From: Bacteroidales bacterium
Lineage (GTDB): Bacteria; Bacteroidota; Bacteroidia; Bacteroidales; Dysgonomonadaceae
Assembly (NCBI GenBank): GCA_012837345.1
Contig: DURL01000019.1
Coordinates: 1 to 33,265 of the forward strand
Length of the DNA stretch: 33,265 bases
Direction of reading: 5' to 3'
Both the position numbers and the translations under genes were made by a program. This document shows, in pieces, positions 1 to 7,821 of the stretch. The notes under the pieces are model-generated. The model had not been told where the DNA came from. It did not search any database and saw only the letters and a list, made by a program, of their open reading frames with translations. The stretch's first letter is position 1, and every line of letters begins with the position of its first letter.

Positions 1-24
1 CCGTTCAGCAAGAGGTGCACTCAT
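1..24 (-). CDS. rarA: 5' tip of a leftward gene, probably replication-associated recombination ATPase RarA
   Basis: Only eight codons lie in the window, read leftward from an ATG at 24-22: M-S-A-P-L-A-E-R. The 'PLAER' opening is typical of RarA/MgsA AAA+ ATPases, whose N-terminus usually runs PLAxRxRPxxLxxxxGQ; RarA acts at stalled replication forks. A leftward TATCTTTG element (47-54 on the plus strand as CAAAGATA) ends 23 bp before this ATG, the same spacing seen at several other genes here, which supports a real start. The identification rests on a very short peptide, so another protein is possible. Confidence 0.4.
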
Positions 25-46
25 AATTGTAGATTTTCCTGTTACA

Positions 47-54
47 CAAAGATA
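47..54 (-). promoter_or_regulatory. Leftward -7 promoter element for the left-edge gene
   Basis: The plus strand reads CAAAGATA, which is TATCTTTG on the minus strand and fits the Bacteroidetes -7 consensus TAnnTTTG. It lies 23 bp upstream of the leftward ATG at 24. No clear -33 TTTG is visible. Confidence 0.45.
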
Positions 55-80
55 GGGAAATTATATACACAATAAAATTG

Positions 81-88
81 TATATTTG
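81..88 (+). promoter_or_regulatory. -7 promoter element for the BASS transporter gene
   Basis: TATATTTG is an exact match to TAnnTTTG and ends 26 bp before the ATG at 114. The -33 region overlaps the leftward element at 47-54, so the two divergent promoters share DNA. Confidence 0.5.
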
Positions 89-113
89 TACCCATAAAGT
101 CAAAAAGTAGAGT

Positions 114-1076
114 ATGCAAATTGCCCCGATCCTGTCGCTCTTCGGCAATATGGAACCACTTGACCTAGTCCAGCTGAACTTTAACCAGGAGAGCGTCGAC
201 CTGATGAATATCGCCATCGCCTTTATCATGTTTGGCGTTGCCCTCGGTATCAAACCGGAACATTTCAGAGTTGTCCTGATGCGTCCTAAGCCGGTCTTGT
301 TGGGAGTCATTTCACAATATCTCCTGCTGCCGGCACTCACCTACCTGCTGGTGTTGGTGGTGCGTCCCAGCAATTCGGTAGCACTGGGCATGATCCTGGT
401 GGCTGCCTGCCCTGGTGGAAATGTTTCCAATCTGATCTCTGCCATCTCAAAATCAAACATTACGCTCTCGGTGAGTCTTACCGGGATCACCACCATCCTT
501 AGCCTCTTCATGACACCGCTCAACTTCGCATTCTGGGGCAGCCTTTATGCGAAACACTCTCCCCTGCTGGTACCCATCACCATCGAACCGGTTGAGATGT
601 TCCGCACCGTCTTCCTGATCCTGGGGATACCGGTGATCCTGGGGATGACCGTAGGGATGAAGTTCCCCAAATTCGTGAGAAAAGTGGAGAAGAGTGTACA
701 GGCTGCATCCATCATTTTCTTCATTGGCTTCATCGCCGCGGCACTGGCAGGCAATTTCAGCATCTTTCTACGCTACATCCACCTCACCTTCCTGTTGGTG
801 CTTATCCACAACGGCATTGCCTTCCTCACCGGTTACTCGCTGCCACGTCTCCTGGGTGTGGACGAGCTGAACAGCAGAACCATCTCCATCGAGACTGGTA
901 TCCAAAACTCCGGACTGGGTCTGGCACTCATCTTCAACCCACGCATCTTCCCCCCCGAGCTGAACCTGGGCGGTATGGCCTTCATCGCGGCATGGTGGGG
1001 CATCTGGCACATCATGGCAGGACTGCTCCTGGCATTCTACTGGCGTAAACGTCCCGCAAAAACAGGAACCCTCTAA
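114..1076 (+). CDS. Bile acid:sodium symporter (BASS) family transporter
   Basis: 320 aa polytopic inner-membrane protein with about eight to ten hydrophobic segments across its length. Two BASS-family signatures are visible: CPGGNVSNLISAISKSN at about residues 100-116, and ETGIQNSGLGLAL near residue 260, which in this family form the crossing-helix sodium and substrate site. Members import organic anions (bile acids, pantoate, pyruvate or similar) with sodium; the substrate cannot be read from sequence. A second in-frame ATG lies at residue 13, but 114 sits 26 bp after a good -7 element. The acyltransferase gene follows after 11 bp, suggesting co-transcription. Confidence 0.88.
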   Translation: MQIAPILSLFGNMEPLDLVQLNFNQESVDLMNIAIAFIMFGVALGIKPEHFRVVLMRPKPVLLGVISQYLLLPALTYLLVLVVRPSNSVALGMILVAACPGGNVSNLISAISKSNITLSVSLTGITTILSLFMTPLNFAFWGSLYAKHSPLLVPITIEPVEMFRTVFLILGIPVILGMTVGMKFPKFVRKVEKSVQAASIIFFIGFIAAALAGNFSIFLRYIHLTFLLVLIHNGIAFLTGYSLPRLLGVDELNSRTISIETGIQNSGLGLALIFNPRIFPPELNLGGMAFIAAWWGIWHIMAGLLLAFYWRKRPAKTGTL

Positions 1077-1087
1077 ACCGTTGCATC

Positions 1088-2398
1088 ATGCTATATCGTT
1101 ACGACTTCCGCTACTCGATTGCCAAGTTTTACTTCAACAGTGCCCTTCGTCTCAACTTCAGCAAGATTGTTTTCACCGGCAGAAGTGAGAATGTCTCGAA
1201 ACAGCGGCCGGTCATCTTCGCCCCCAACCACCGCAATGCGTTGATCGACGCCTTACTGGTGGTGATGGCTACCTATCACAGGAAACAGGTGGTCTTCCTG
1301 GCGCGTGCCGATATCTTCAAACAGAAGCTGATTGCATGGGTGCTGAGAGGGATGCGCCTCATGCCAGTCTTCCGGATGCGTGATGGAAAGGATAACCTGG
1401 ACAGAAACAACGACATCTTCAACAACGCAGCACGCATCCTGAAGAGGAACAACCCCCTCGCCATCTTCCCCGAGGGGGTACACAACCCGAAGCAATCGCT
1501 GCTGCCCATCCGCAAAGCGGTACCGCGCATCGTGTTACCTACCGAGGCATCAACAGGCTTCACCCTCAACAGTCAGATTGTGCCGGTCTCCATCTACTAC
1601 CGTGACATTAACGCTTTTCTATCCGATGTCTATATCACCTGTGGACCCCCGATTGAGGTCTCCAAATACAGGGATCTCTACCACGAGAACCCTGTACTGG
1701 CAGTGAATGCACTGCGACAGGACCTGGAGGAGAGTCTAAAAAAGATGGTGGTGAACATACAGAATGAGGAGTACTACGAGGAGTATCGCCTCGCGATCGA
1801 CTGGAACGGTGACCAGTTGTCAGAAGAGCTTTTCCCCAGGCAAAAGGATGGTTTCCTACAGGCGTCACTTCATATCGTGCGGGAACTGGACAGGCTGCAG
1901 GAAGAGGATCAGGTCGCTTTTGAAAAGAAGATGACCCGATTCCGTGAGGCGGTTGCCTTGATGAAAGAGGAGGGATTGCGATCAACTGATCGGCTCTGGA
2001 AGCCGAAAACAGCAACCATGTTGACCGCCGGCAGGGCAGCATTGCTCATCACCGCCCCGGTGGCACTCATTGGCTTCCTTAACGGCATCTTCCCTATCCT
2101 GTTACAGAAGAAGCTGCAGACACTGTTCAAGGACAAGCAGTTCGTAGCCACTGCGCGCTATGCGGCAGGGCTCATCTTCGTACCGCTCTTCGACCTGTTG
2201 CAGTCGCTCGCCGTAAGGCTGATCACAGGAGAATGGTTACCGGCAATCGCCTACTTCCTGCTGATGCCGGTCACCTTCTACTTTGCCCTCTACTGGCGCA
2301 AATGGTGGAAGCAGTTGCAGCGGGACCGTTGGTTGTTCCGCTTTGCCACCCGGAAGAATGATAAATGGCAGCGGCTGTTAGCTCTGATAAGGCTGTAA
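1088..2398 (+). CDS. Long PlsC-type glycerophosphate/lysophospholipid acyltransferase
   Basis: 436 aa. The N-terminal 250 residues form a PlsC-type acyltransferase: PNHRNALID near residue 47 supplies the catalytic His and Asp, and FPEGVHNP near residue 128 is the acceptor-binding motif. Known PlsC enzymes transfer acyl groups to glycerol-3-phosphate or lysophosphatidate at the inner membrane. The His-Asp spacing is H-x5-D rather than the usual H-x4-D. After a charged middle, the C-terminal third carries hydrophobic segments (around residues 315-335 and 350-410) that ordinary 240-aa PlsC proteins lack. This resembles eukaryotic Sct1/Gpt2-like acyltransferases, by analogy only. It follows the BASS gene by 11 bp and converges on alaS. 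Confidence 0.82.
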   Translation: MLYRYDFRYSIAKFYFNSALRLNFSKIVFTGRSENVSKQRPVIFAPNHRNALIDALLVVMATYHRKQVVFLARADIFKQKLIAWVLRGMRLMPVFRMRDGKDNLDRNNDIFNNAARILKRNNPLAIFPEGVHNPKQSLLPIRKAVPRIVLPTEASTGFTLNSQIVPVSIYYRDINAFLSDVYITCGPPIEVSKYRDLYHENPVLAVNALRQDLEESLKKMVVNIQNEEYYEEYRLAIDWNGDQLSEELFPRQKDGFLQASLHIVRELDRLQEEDQVAFEKKMTRFREAVALMKEEGLRSTDRLWKPKTATMLTAGRAALLITAPVALIGFLNGIFPILLQKKLQTLFKDKQFVATARYAAGLIFVPLFDLLQSLAVRLITGEWLPAIAYFLLMPVTFYFALYWRKWWKQLQRDRWLFRFATRKNDKWQRLLALIRL

Positions 2399-2433
2399 AT
2401 ACCCTAACTATCTCCTCTCCTTCAGATGCCGGA

Positions 2434-5055
2434 TCAGCTACGGGTCACCTTCTGCACGATTGCCTCCACGGCGGCATGCAGTCCGTCGGCGTTCTTACCG
2501 CCGGCAGTGGCAAAATGGGGTTGTCCACCGCCACCGCCCTGAATCAGCTTCGCCGCCTCGCGCACCATCTTGCCGGCATGCAACCCTTCCGCCACCAGGT
2601 CGTCGCTCAGCATCACCGTCAGTGAGGGCTTGCCGTTCGTCGCGGTGCCGGCCACGAAGAGCATCCTCTCGGGAAACTGGCTCCTCAGTTGGAAGGCGAT
2701 ATCCTTGATCACCTCCGGCAGACCCACCGGCAGCTCAACACGGAAGAGGGTGATGCCGTTCAGCTCTACTCTCTTCTCGATGATCCGTTGCCGCAGCTGT
2801 TCGCTCTTCTCCTTCATGAAATCCTGCACCTGCTTCTTCATCTCATCGTTCTCAGACAGCAGGCGATGGATACCCTGCATGACGTCAGGCACGTTGTTGA
2901 GCATGTTTTTGATCTCCAGGATGGCATCCTCCTTGGCATAGAGGTACTCCTCACATCCTTTGGCGGTCACCGCCTCGATACGTCGCACGCCGGCGGCGAT
3001 GGCTCCCTCGCTCACGATACGAAAGGTGCCGATGCGGCCGGTGGAGGAGATATGAGTACCCCCGCACAGCTCGAAGGAGGAGCCGAAGCGTACGGTACGC
3101 ACCTCCTCGCCATACTTCTCTCCGAAGAGGGCCATCGCCCCCTCTGCTTTCGCCTCTTCGATGGGCACATGACGATGCTCCTCAATGGCAAAGTCACCCC
3201 TGATGGTGGCGGTCACCTTTCTCTCCACGGTGCGGATCTCATCCGGTGTCATCTTCTGGAAGTGGGAGAAGTCGAACCGCAACAGCTCCGGAGAGACATA
3301 AGATCCCTTCTGTTCCACATGGCTGCCCAGCACTTCGCGTAGTGCCTCGTGCATCAGGTGGGTAGCGGTATGGTTGCACTCGGTGGCGGTACGTTTTTCT
3401 TCATCGATACGGGCCACGAACTCCCCTTCAAGGTTTGTCGGCAGCTTATCCGTGAGGTGCACAGCCAGGTTGTTCTCCCGCTTGGTGTCGAAGAGAGTGA
3501 TTCGCTCACTGTTGTCGACCGCCGTGAGCCAACCGCTGTCGCCCACCTGTCCTCCCATCTCAGCATAGAAGGGAGAACGGGAGAGCACCAACTGGTAGTA
3601 GCTCTTGTTCTTCTGCTTCACGGCACGATAACGGAGAATGCGGCAGTTGCTCTCGCTCTCGTCATACCCCACGAACTCAGGCTCACCATCATGTACCCGG
3701 GTCCAGTCGCCCGTCTCGGTGGCGGCGGCGTTACGTGCCCGCTGTTTCTGTTTCTGCATCTCGGCATCGAAGCCGGCCAGGTCGACCCGCATGTCATGCT
3801 CTCGCAGGATCAGCTCCGTAAGATCGATCGGGAAGCCGAAGGTGTCATAGAGCTGAAAAGCCACCTCACCACTAAGGTATTCACCCTTGCTTTCAGGGAT
3901 GCTCTTCTCCAGCATCCTGATGCCGGTCTCCAGGGTGCGGAGGAACGACTCCTCCTCCTCTTTGATCACCTTCTCTATCAGCGTCTGCTGTGCCAACAGC
4001 TCGGGATAAGCCTCTCCCATCACCCCGATCAGGGTGGGTATCAGGCGGTAGATAAACGACTCGTGCATCCCGAGGAAGGTGTAACCGTAGCGTACGGCAC
4101 GACGTAAGATACGACGGATCACATATCCCGCCCTGGCGTTGGAGGGCAGCTGTCCGTCGGTGACCGAGAACGCGATGGTGCGCAGGTGGTCGGCGATAAC
4201 CCGCATGGCGATATCCTTCTTCACATCTTCACCATAGGGATGGGCGGTGATCTCCGCGATCTTGCCAAGGATAGGTTGGAAAAGATCGGTGTCGTAATTG
4301 GAAAGCTTGCCCTGCACCGCCATGCAGAGACGCTCGAAGCCCATACCGGTGTCGATCACCTTCGCCGGGAGTGGCTCCAGCGAGCTATCGGCCTTGCGGT
4401 TGTACTGCATAAAGACCAGGTTCCAGATCTCGATGACATGGGGATGACTCTGGTTCACCAGCGCCAGCCCGCTCACCTTCTCCCGTTCGCTGTCGGGACG
4501 TATATCGATATGGATCTCGGAGCAGGGACCGCAGGGGCCGGTATCACCCATCTCCCAGAAATTGTCTTTCTTGTTGCCATTGATGATCCGCTCCTTTGGC
4601 AGAAACGCTTCCCAGTAGGAGGCTGCCTCATCGTCGCGATCCAGTCCCTCTTCTCTCGATCCCTCGAAGACGGTCACATAGAGTCGTTCTTTGTCGAGAT
4701 TGAGCACCTCGGTGAGATACTCCCACGCCCAGGCGATCGCCTCCCGTTTAAAATAGTCGCCAAACGACCAGTTGCCCAGCATCTCGAACATGGTATGGTG
4801 GTAGGTGTCGTGCCCCACCTCCTCCAGGTCGTTGTGTTTACCGCTCACGCGGAGGCACTTCTGCGAGTCGGCTACCCGCGGGTATTTCACCGGGGCATTG
4901 CCCAGGATGATATCCTTGAACTGGTTCATACCCGCATTGGTGAACATCAGGGTAGGGTCATCCTTGATAACCATGGGTGCCGAGGGCACGATCTGGTGCT
5001 GTTTCGACTGGAAAAAATCTTTGAACGACTGGCGTATTTCTTTCGACGTGATCAT
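2434..5055 (-). CDS. alaS: Alanyl-tRNA synthetase
   Basis: 873 aa, full length for the family. It charges tRNA-Ala in the cytoplasm and hydrolyses mischarged Ser/Gly. The N-terminal class II catalytic core starts at once with [16 protein letters not shown] and [11 protein letters not shown]. The editing domain has [11 protein letters not shown] near residue 560 and CGGTH near residue 662, supplying the His/His/Cys/His zinc site. The C-terminal end is Gly-rich ([15 protein letters not shown]), as in the DHHA1/C-Ala region. The gene is leftward and convergent with the acyltransferase (35-bp gap). A likely -7 element lies at 5161-5168, giving a leader near 100 nt with a short GATCC/GGATC hairpin at 5117-5134. 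Long open frames on the other strand are compositional shadows. Confidence 0.98.
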   Translation of the reverse strand: MITSKEIRQSFKDFFQSKQHQIVPSAPMVIKDDPTLMFTNAGMNQFKDIILGNAPVKYPRVADSQKCLRVSGKHNDLEEVGHDTYHHTMFEMLGNWSFGDYFKREAIAWAWEYLTEVLNLDKERLYVTVFEGSREEGLDRDDEAASYWEAFLPKERIINGNKKDNFWEMGDTGPCGPCSEIHIDIRPDSEREKVSGLALVNQSHPHVIEIWNLVFMQYNRKADSSLEPLPAKVIDTGMGFERLCMAVQGKLSNYDTDLFQPILGKIAEITAHPYGEDVKKDIAMRVIADHLRTIAFSVTDGQLPSNARAGYVIRRILRRAVRYGYTFLGMHESFIYRLIPTLIGVMGEAYPELLAQQTLIEKVIKEEEESFLRTLETGIRMLEKSIPESKGEYLSGEVAFQLYDTFGFPIDLTELILREHDMRVDLAGFDAEMQKQKQRARNAAATETGDWTRVHDGEPEFVGYDESESNCRILRYRAVKQKNKSYYQLVLSRSPFYAEMGGQVGDSGWLTAVDNSERITLFDTKRENNLAVHLTDKLPTNLEGEFVARIDEEKRTATECNHTATHLMHEALREVLGSHVEQKGSYVSPELLRFDFSHFQKMTPDEIRTVERKVTATIRGDFAIEEHRHVPIEEAKAEGAMALFGEKYGEEVRTVRFGSSFELCGGTHISSTGRIGTFRIVSEGAIAAGVRRIEAVTAKGCEEYLYAKEDAILEIKNMLNNVPDVMQGIHRLLSENDEMKKQVQDFMKEKSEQLRQRIIEKRVELNGITLFRVELPVGLPEVIKDIAFQLRSQFPERMLFVAGTATNGKPSLTVMLSDDLVAEGLHAGKMVREAAKLIQGGGGGQPHFATAGGKNADGLHAAVEAIVQKVTRS

Positions 5056-5160
5056 ATCTCTCTGTTCGTTTTTGATGTTTTCAATATTCTGTCGTTTCCG
5101 GATGTCGATCTCTCATGATCCGCAAACAAGGATCTTGTAGCTCCTCTCAATTTCGAAGTG

Positions 5161-5168
5161 CAAAGATA
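5161..5168 (-). promoter_or_regulatory. -7 promoter element for alaS
   Basis: The plus strand reads CAAAGATA, giving TATCTTTG on the minus strand, an exact TAnnTTTG match. It lies about 105 bp upstream of the alaS ATG, in the 242-bp divergent region 5056-5297. The -33 box is not clear. Confidence 0.45.
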
Positions 5169-5244
5169 CTATTTTCTTGTGTTTTACAGAACAGAAATAA
5201 GCATATCACCTTTTAAAGCATTCCGATAAACAAACAATTCTTTG

Positions 5245-5252
5245 TACATTTG
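5245..5252 (+). promoter_or_regulatory. -7 promoter element for the methyltransferase-MerR-NamZ group
   Basis: TACATTTG matches TAnnTTTG exactly and lies 46 bp upstream of the methyltransferase ATG at 5298, in AT-rich DNA. The expected -33 TTTG is not obvious. Confidence 0.45.
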
Positions 5253-5297
5253 TGGCTGATGTGACTCTTTTTTGCAAATAATCGCCAACCCGGAAGT

Positions 5298-6194
5298 ATG
5301 TCTTCAATAGATCTTTCAAAATGCCCCTTATGTGGCAGCAACGATTTGGGAAAAATGTTCGACTGTGAGGATCATTTCTCCAGCAGGGAGCTTTTTCCCG
5401 TATGTGACTGCCGGCAGTGCGGGTTTCGCTTCACCAATCACTTTCCATCGGAAGAGAGTATCGGCAAATATTACGACTCACCCGGTTATATCTCTCACTC
5501 AGACTCTGACAAGGGGATCACAAACAAGCTCTACCGCCTCTTTCGCGGGATGATGTTACGCCGGAAGGTGAGGATCGTGAAGCGATACACTCACACCAGA
5601 GAAGCGCGATTGCTGGATATAGGCTGTGGCACCGGTTACTTCCTCCATACGGCAAGAGAAGCTGGATACCGTGTTACCGGCATCGAGAAGAACAGAATGG
5701 CACGGGAGAAAGCAGTATCCCTGTTCGGTCTCGACCTGCAGGAAGACCTCGATCACTTTGCCCAGGGACAATCGTTTGAGGTGATCACCCTCTGGCATGT
5801 GCTGGAGCACCTTGAGAAACTGAACGAAAGCATTGAAAAAATTGAGGGGATGCTGACAGCTGACGGCACACTGATCATCGCCCTGCCCAATCACCTCTCA
5901 TACGATGCAGGGGTATATGGCAGACAGTGGGCAGCCTACGATGTGCCGCGCCACCTCTGGCACTTCACCCCGAAGACGGTTGAACAGCTGACAGAGAAGC
6001 ACGGCATGAAGGTGGTGAAACGATACCGGATGCCGCTCGATGCATTCTACATCGCCCTGTTGAGTGAATCATACAGGGGTCATTCATCACTGGTCAGATA
6101 TCCCAAGGCATTCCTGACAGGTGTGATGGGATTTCTCTACTCCCTGTTCGACCTGAAAAAGAGCAGTTCAGTCATCTACATCATCAAAAAATAA
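5298..6194 (+). CDS. Zinc-ribbon class I SAM-dependent methyltransferase
   Basis: 298 aa. An N-terminal zinc-ribbon-like part has C9-x2-C12 and C38-x2-C41, followed by a Rossmann methyltransferase domain with the SAM-binding motif LLDIGCGTGYFL at about residues 104-115 and the acidic strand-2 residue in VTGIEKN. WHVLEHL fits motif IV of the Methyltransf_13/23-type fold. Proteins of this build are often found in surface-glycan or small-molecule modification, but no substrate is visible. The MerR-type gene starts 12 bp downstream, so they are probably co-transcribed from the promoter at 5245-5252. Confidence 0.85.
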   Translation: MSSIDLSKCPLCGSNDLGKMFDCEDHFSSRELFPVCDCRQCGFRFTNHFPSEESIGKYYDSPGYISHSDSDKGITNKLYRLFRGMMLRRKVRIVKRYTHTREARLLDIGCGTGYFLHTAREAGYRVTGIEKNRMAREKAVSLFGLDLQEDLDHFAQGQSFEVITLWHVLEHLEKLNESIEKIEGMLTADGTLIIALPNHLSYDAGVYGRQWAAYDVPRHLWHFTPKTVEQLTEKHGMKVVKRYRMPLDAFYIALLSESYRGHSSLVRYPKAFLTGVMGFLYSLFDLKKSSSVIYIIKK

Positions 6195-6206
6195 CCATCC
6201 AGAGTC

Positions 6207-6602
6207 ATGGGTAAAAGAAAGAAACCGATCCAGTTCAGCGAGAAGCGTCTCTACTATTCCATACAGGAGGTGGCAGACCATTTCGCAGTCAATGTCTCTC
6301 TGCTTCGTTTCTGGGAGAAGGAGTTCGACAACATCAGTCCCAAAAAGACGGCAGGCGGCACCCGTCAGTACCGGCGGGAAGATATCCAACAGGTGGAGAT
6401 CGTCTATCACCTGGTGAAAGAGAAAGGGATGACCCTCGAAGGAGCGCGTCAGACACTACACAGCAAGAAAGATGAAGAGACCAGGCGGGTGGAGGCGGTA
6501 GCCCGGCTGACGGAGATCAGGAAGGAGTTGCTACAACTCGAGGAGGAGTTTGACAAGCTCCATGCAGATCGTAAATATGCCAAAACAACTACCGACGAAT
6601 GA
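6207..6602 (+). CDS. MerR-family transcriptional regulator
   Basis: 131 aa. A MerR-type winged helix-turn-helix covers about residues 12-82: YYSIQEVADHFAVNVSLLRFWEKEF is split into the helix-turn-helix and the wing beginning GGTRQYRREDI. A short C-terminal coiled coil (about 95-125, rich in Glu, Leu and Lys) probably mediates dimers. There is no effector-binding domain or metal-binding Cys pair, so it resembles the small MerR proteins common in Bacteroidetes whose signal is unknown. Its stop overlaps the start of the NamZ-like gene in ATGA (6599-6602), indicating translational coupling. Confidence 0.87.
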   Translation: MGKRKKPIQFSEKRLYYSIQEVADHFAVNVSLLRFWEKEFDNISPKKTAGGTRQYRREDIQQVEIVYHLVKEKGMTLEGARQTLHSKKDEETRRVEAVARLTEIRKELLQLEEEFDKLHADRKYAKTTTDE

Positions 6603-7786
6603 TGAAAAAACATCTATCTCTTCTCCTGTTTCTTGTCGTTTCTCTCTCAGCGCTATCGCAGAAGGCGGTGGAGGTGGGAGCAGAACGGACAGCGTGCTAC
6701 TTCCCGCTACTGGAGGGTAAGCGGGTAGCGGTGATGACCAACCAGACCGGCATGGCGGGCAACGAGCATCTGGTGGATCTGCTGCTGCGTCACCGGCATA
6801 ACCTGGTGGGTATCTTCTCACCCGAGCATGGATTTCGCGGCACCGCCGACGCCGGGGAGCATGTATCCAGCACCGTGGATGAGAAAACCGGCATCCCCAT
6901 CTGGTCGCTCTATGGCAGTGGCAACGGCAGACCCTCAGCCGAGAGGATGAAGGCATTCGACATCCTGGTCTTTGATCTTCAGGATGTGGGACTCCGTTTC
7001 TACACCTACTATGCCAGCATGACACGGCTGATGGATGCCTGTGCGGAACATGGCAAGCAGATGATCGTGCTGGACCGCCCCAACCCCAATGGCATGTATG
7101 TGGATGGACCGATCCTCGACATGAAGCACAAGTCGGGTGTGGGATGGCTTCCCATCCCGGTGGTGCATGGCATGACACTGGGCGAGCTGGCGCTGATGAT
7201 CAACGGTGAAGGATGGCTTCCCGAGAAGAGGGTCTGCGACCTGACCGTGATCCCCTGCGCAAACTACACCCACCATACACGTTACGAGCTCCCCATCGCA
7301 CCCTCACCCAACCTGCCCAACAACCACGCCATCTACCTCTACCCCTCCACCTGTCTCTTTGAAGGGACGGTGATGAGCCTGGGCAGAGGTACCCCCTACC
7401 CCTTTGAGGTGTATGGTCATCCTGATTACCGCGGTGCGGGATTCTCCTTCACTCCGCGAAGTGTGCCGGGTGCGATGAACCCGCCGCTGCTCAACAAAAA
7501 GTGCTACGGAGTGGATCTGCGTGACCTGCCTGATGAACAGATCATCGCCGGCGGATTCGACCTCACCTATCTGATCGATGCCTACCGGAACCTCGACATG
7601 GGCAATCAATTCTTCTCCCCTTTCTTTGAAAAACTGGTTGGCGTGGACTATATCCGGCAGGATATCATCGCCGGAAGGTCGGCTGCGGAGATCAAAAAAC
7701 GGTGGCATTGCGATGTGGTCCTGTTCAAACAGCAACGAAAGCCATACCTGCTATATCCCAACTCAAATATCCCACTTCCCAAATAG
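6599..7786 (+). CDS. Secreted DUF1343 / NamZ-like exo-beta-N-acetylmuramidase (GH171 family)
   Basis: 395 aa. A signal peptide (MMKKHLSLLLFLVVSLSALS, cleavage near residue 20-22) points to export to the periplasm. The mature part carries the hallmarks of DUF1343: VMTNQTG, FSPEHGFRG with DAG soon after, LVFDLQDVGLRFYTYYASM, VLDRPNPNG, VVHGMTLGELALMINGE and PSPNLPN. Characterised members (Bacillus NamZ and Tannerella NamZ proteins, CAZy GH171) release MurNAc from peptidoglycan fragments; the Glu of SPEHG is the likely catalytic acid. The start could be either of two adjacent ATGs (6599 or 6602); 6599 gives an ATGA overlap with the MerR gene. The role is inferred to be cell-wall recycling or scavenging. 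Confidence 0.85.
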   Translation: MMKKHLSLLLFLVVSLSALSQKAVEVGAERTACYFPLLEGKRVAVMTNQTGMAGNEHLVDLLLRHRHNLVGIFSPEHGFRGTADAGEHVSSTVDEKTGIPIWSLYGSGNGRPSAERMKAFDILVFDLQDVGLRFYTYYASMTRLMDACAEHGKQMIVLDRPNPNGMYVDGPILDMKHKSGVGWLPIPVVHGMTLGELALMINGEGWLPEKRVCDLTVIPCANYTHHTRYELPIAPSPNLPNNHAIYLYPSTCLFEGTVMSLGRGTPYPFEVYGHPDYRGAGFSFTPRSVPGAMNPPLLNKKCYGVDLRDLPDEQIIAGGFDLTYLIDAYRNLDMGNQFFSPFFEKLVGVDYIRQDIIAGRSAAEIKKRWHCDVVLFKQQRKPYLLYPNSNIPLPK

Positions 7787-7792
7787 TTTTTG

Positions 7793-7800
7793 TATTTTTG
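7793..7800 (+). promoter_or_regulatory. -7 promoter element for valS
   Basis: TATTTTTG fits TAnnTTTG and ends 22 bp before the valS ATG, just after the NamZ-like stop codon. It suggests valS has its own promoter with a very short leader. Confidence 0.45.
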
Positions 7801-7821
7801 CAGCCTATTTAGAAATCGATT

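Noticed and set aside
3311-3326. A half match to parS (TGTTCCAC) inside alaS.
   Set aside because: Only the left half matches, and it is in conserved coding sequence.
4186-5118. A 310-residue open frame on the strand opposite alaS, with others at 2689-3342 and 3349-4107.
   Set aside because: They lie fully antisense to a clear AlaRS, have no family resemblance or promoter, and arise from the third-position G/C bias of the real gene.
5117-5134. GATCC/GGATC hairpin in the alaS leader, considered as a riboswitch or attenuator.
   Set aside because: Only a 5-bp stem with an 8-nt loop, no T-box or leader peptide; too weak to call.
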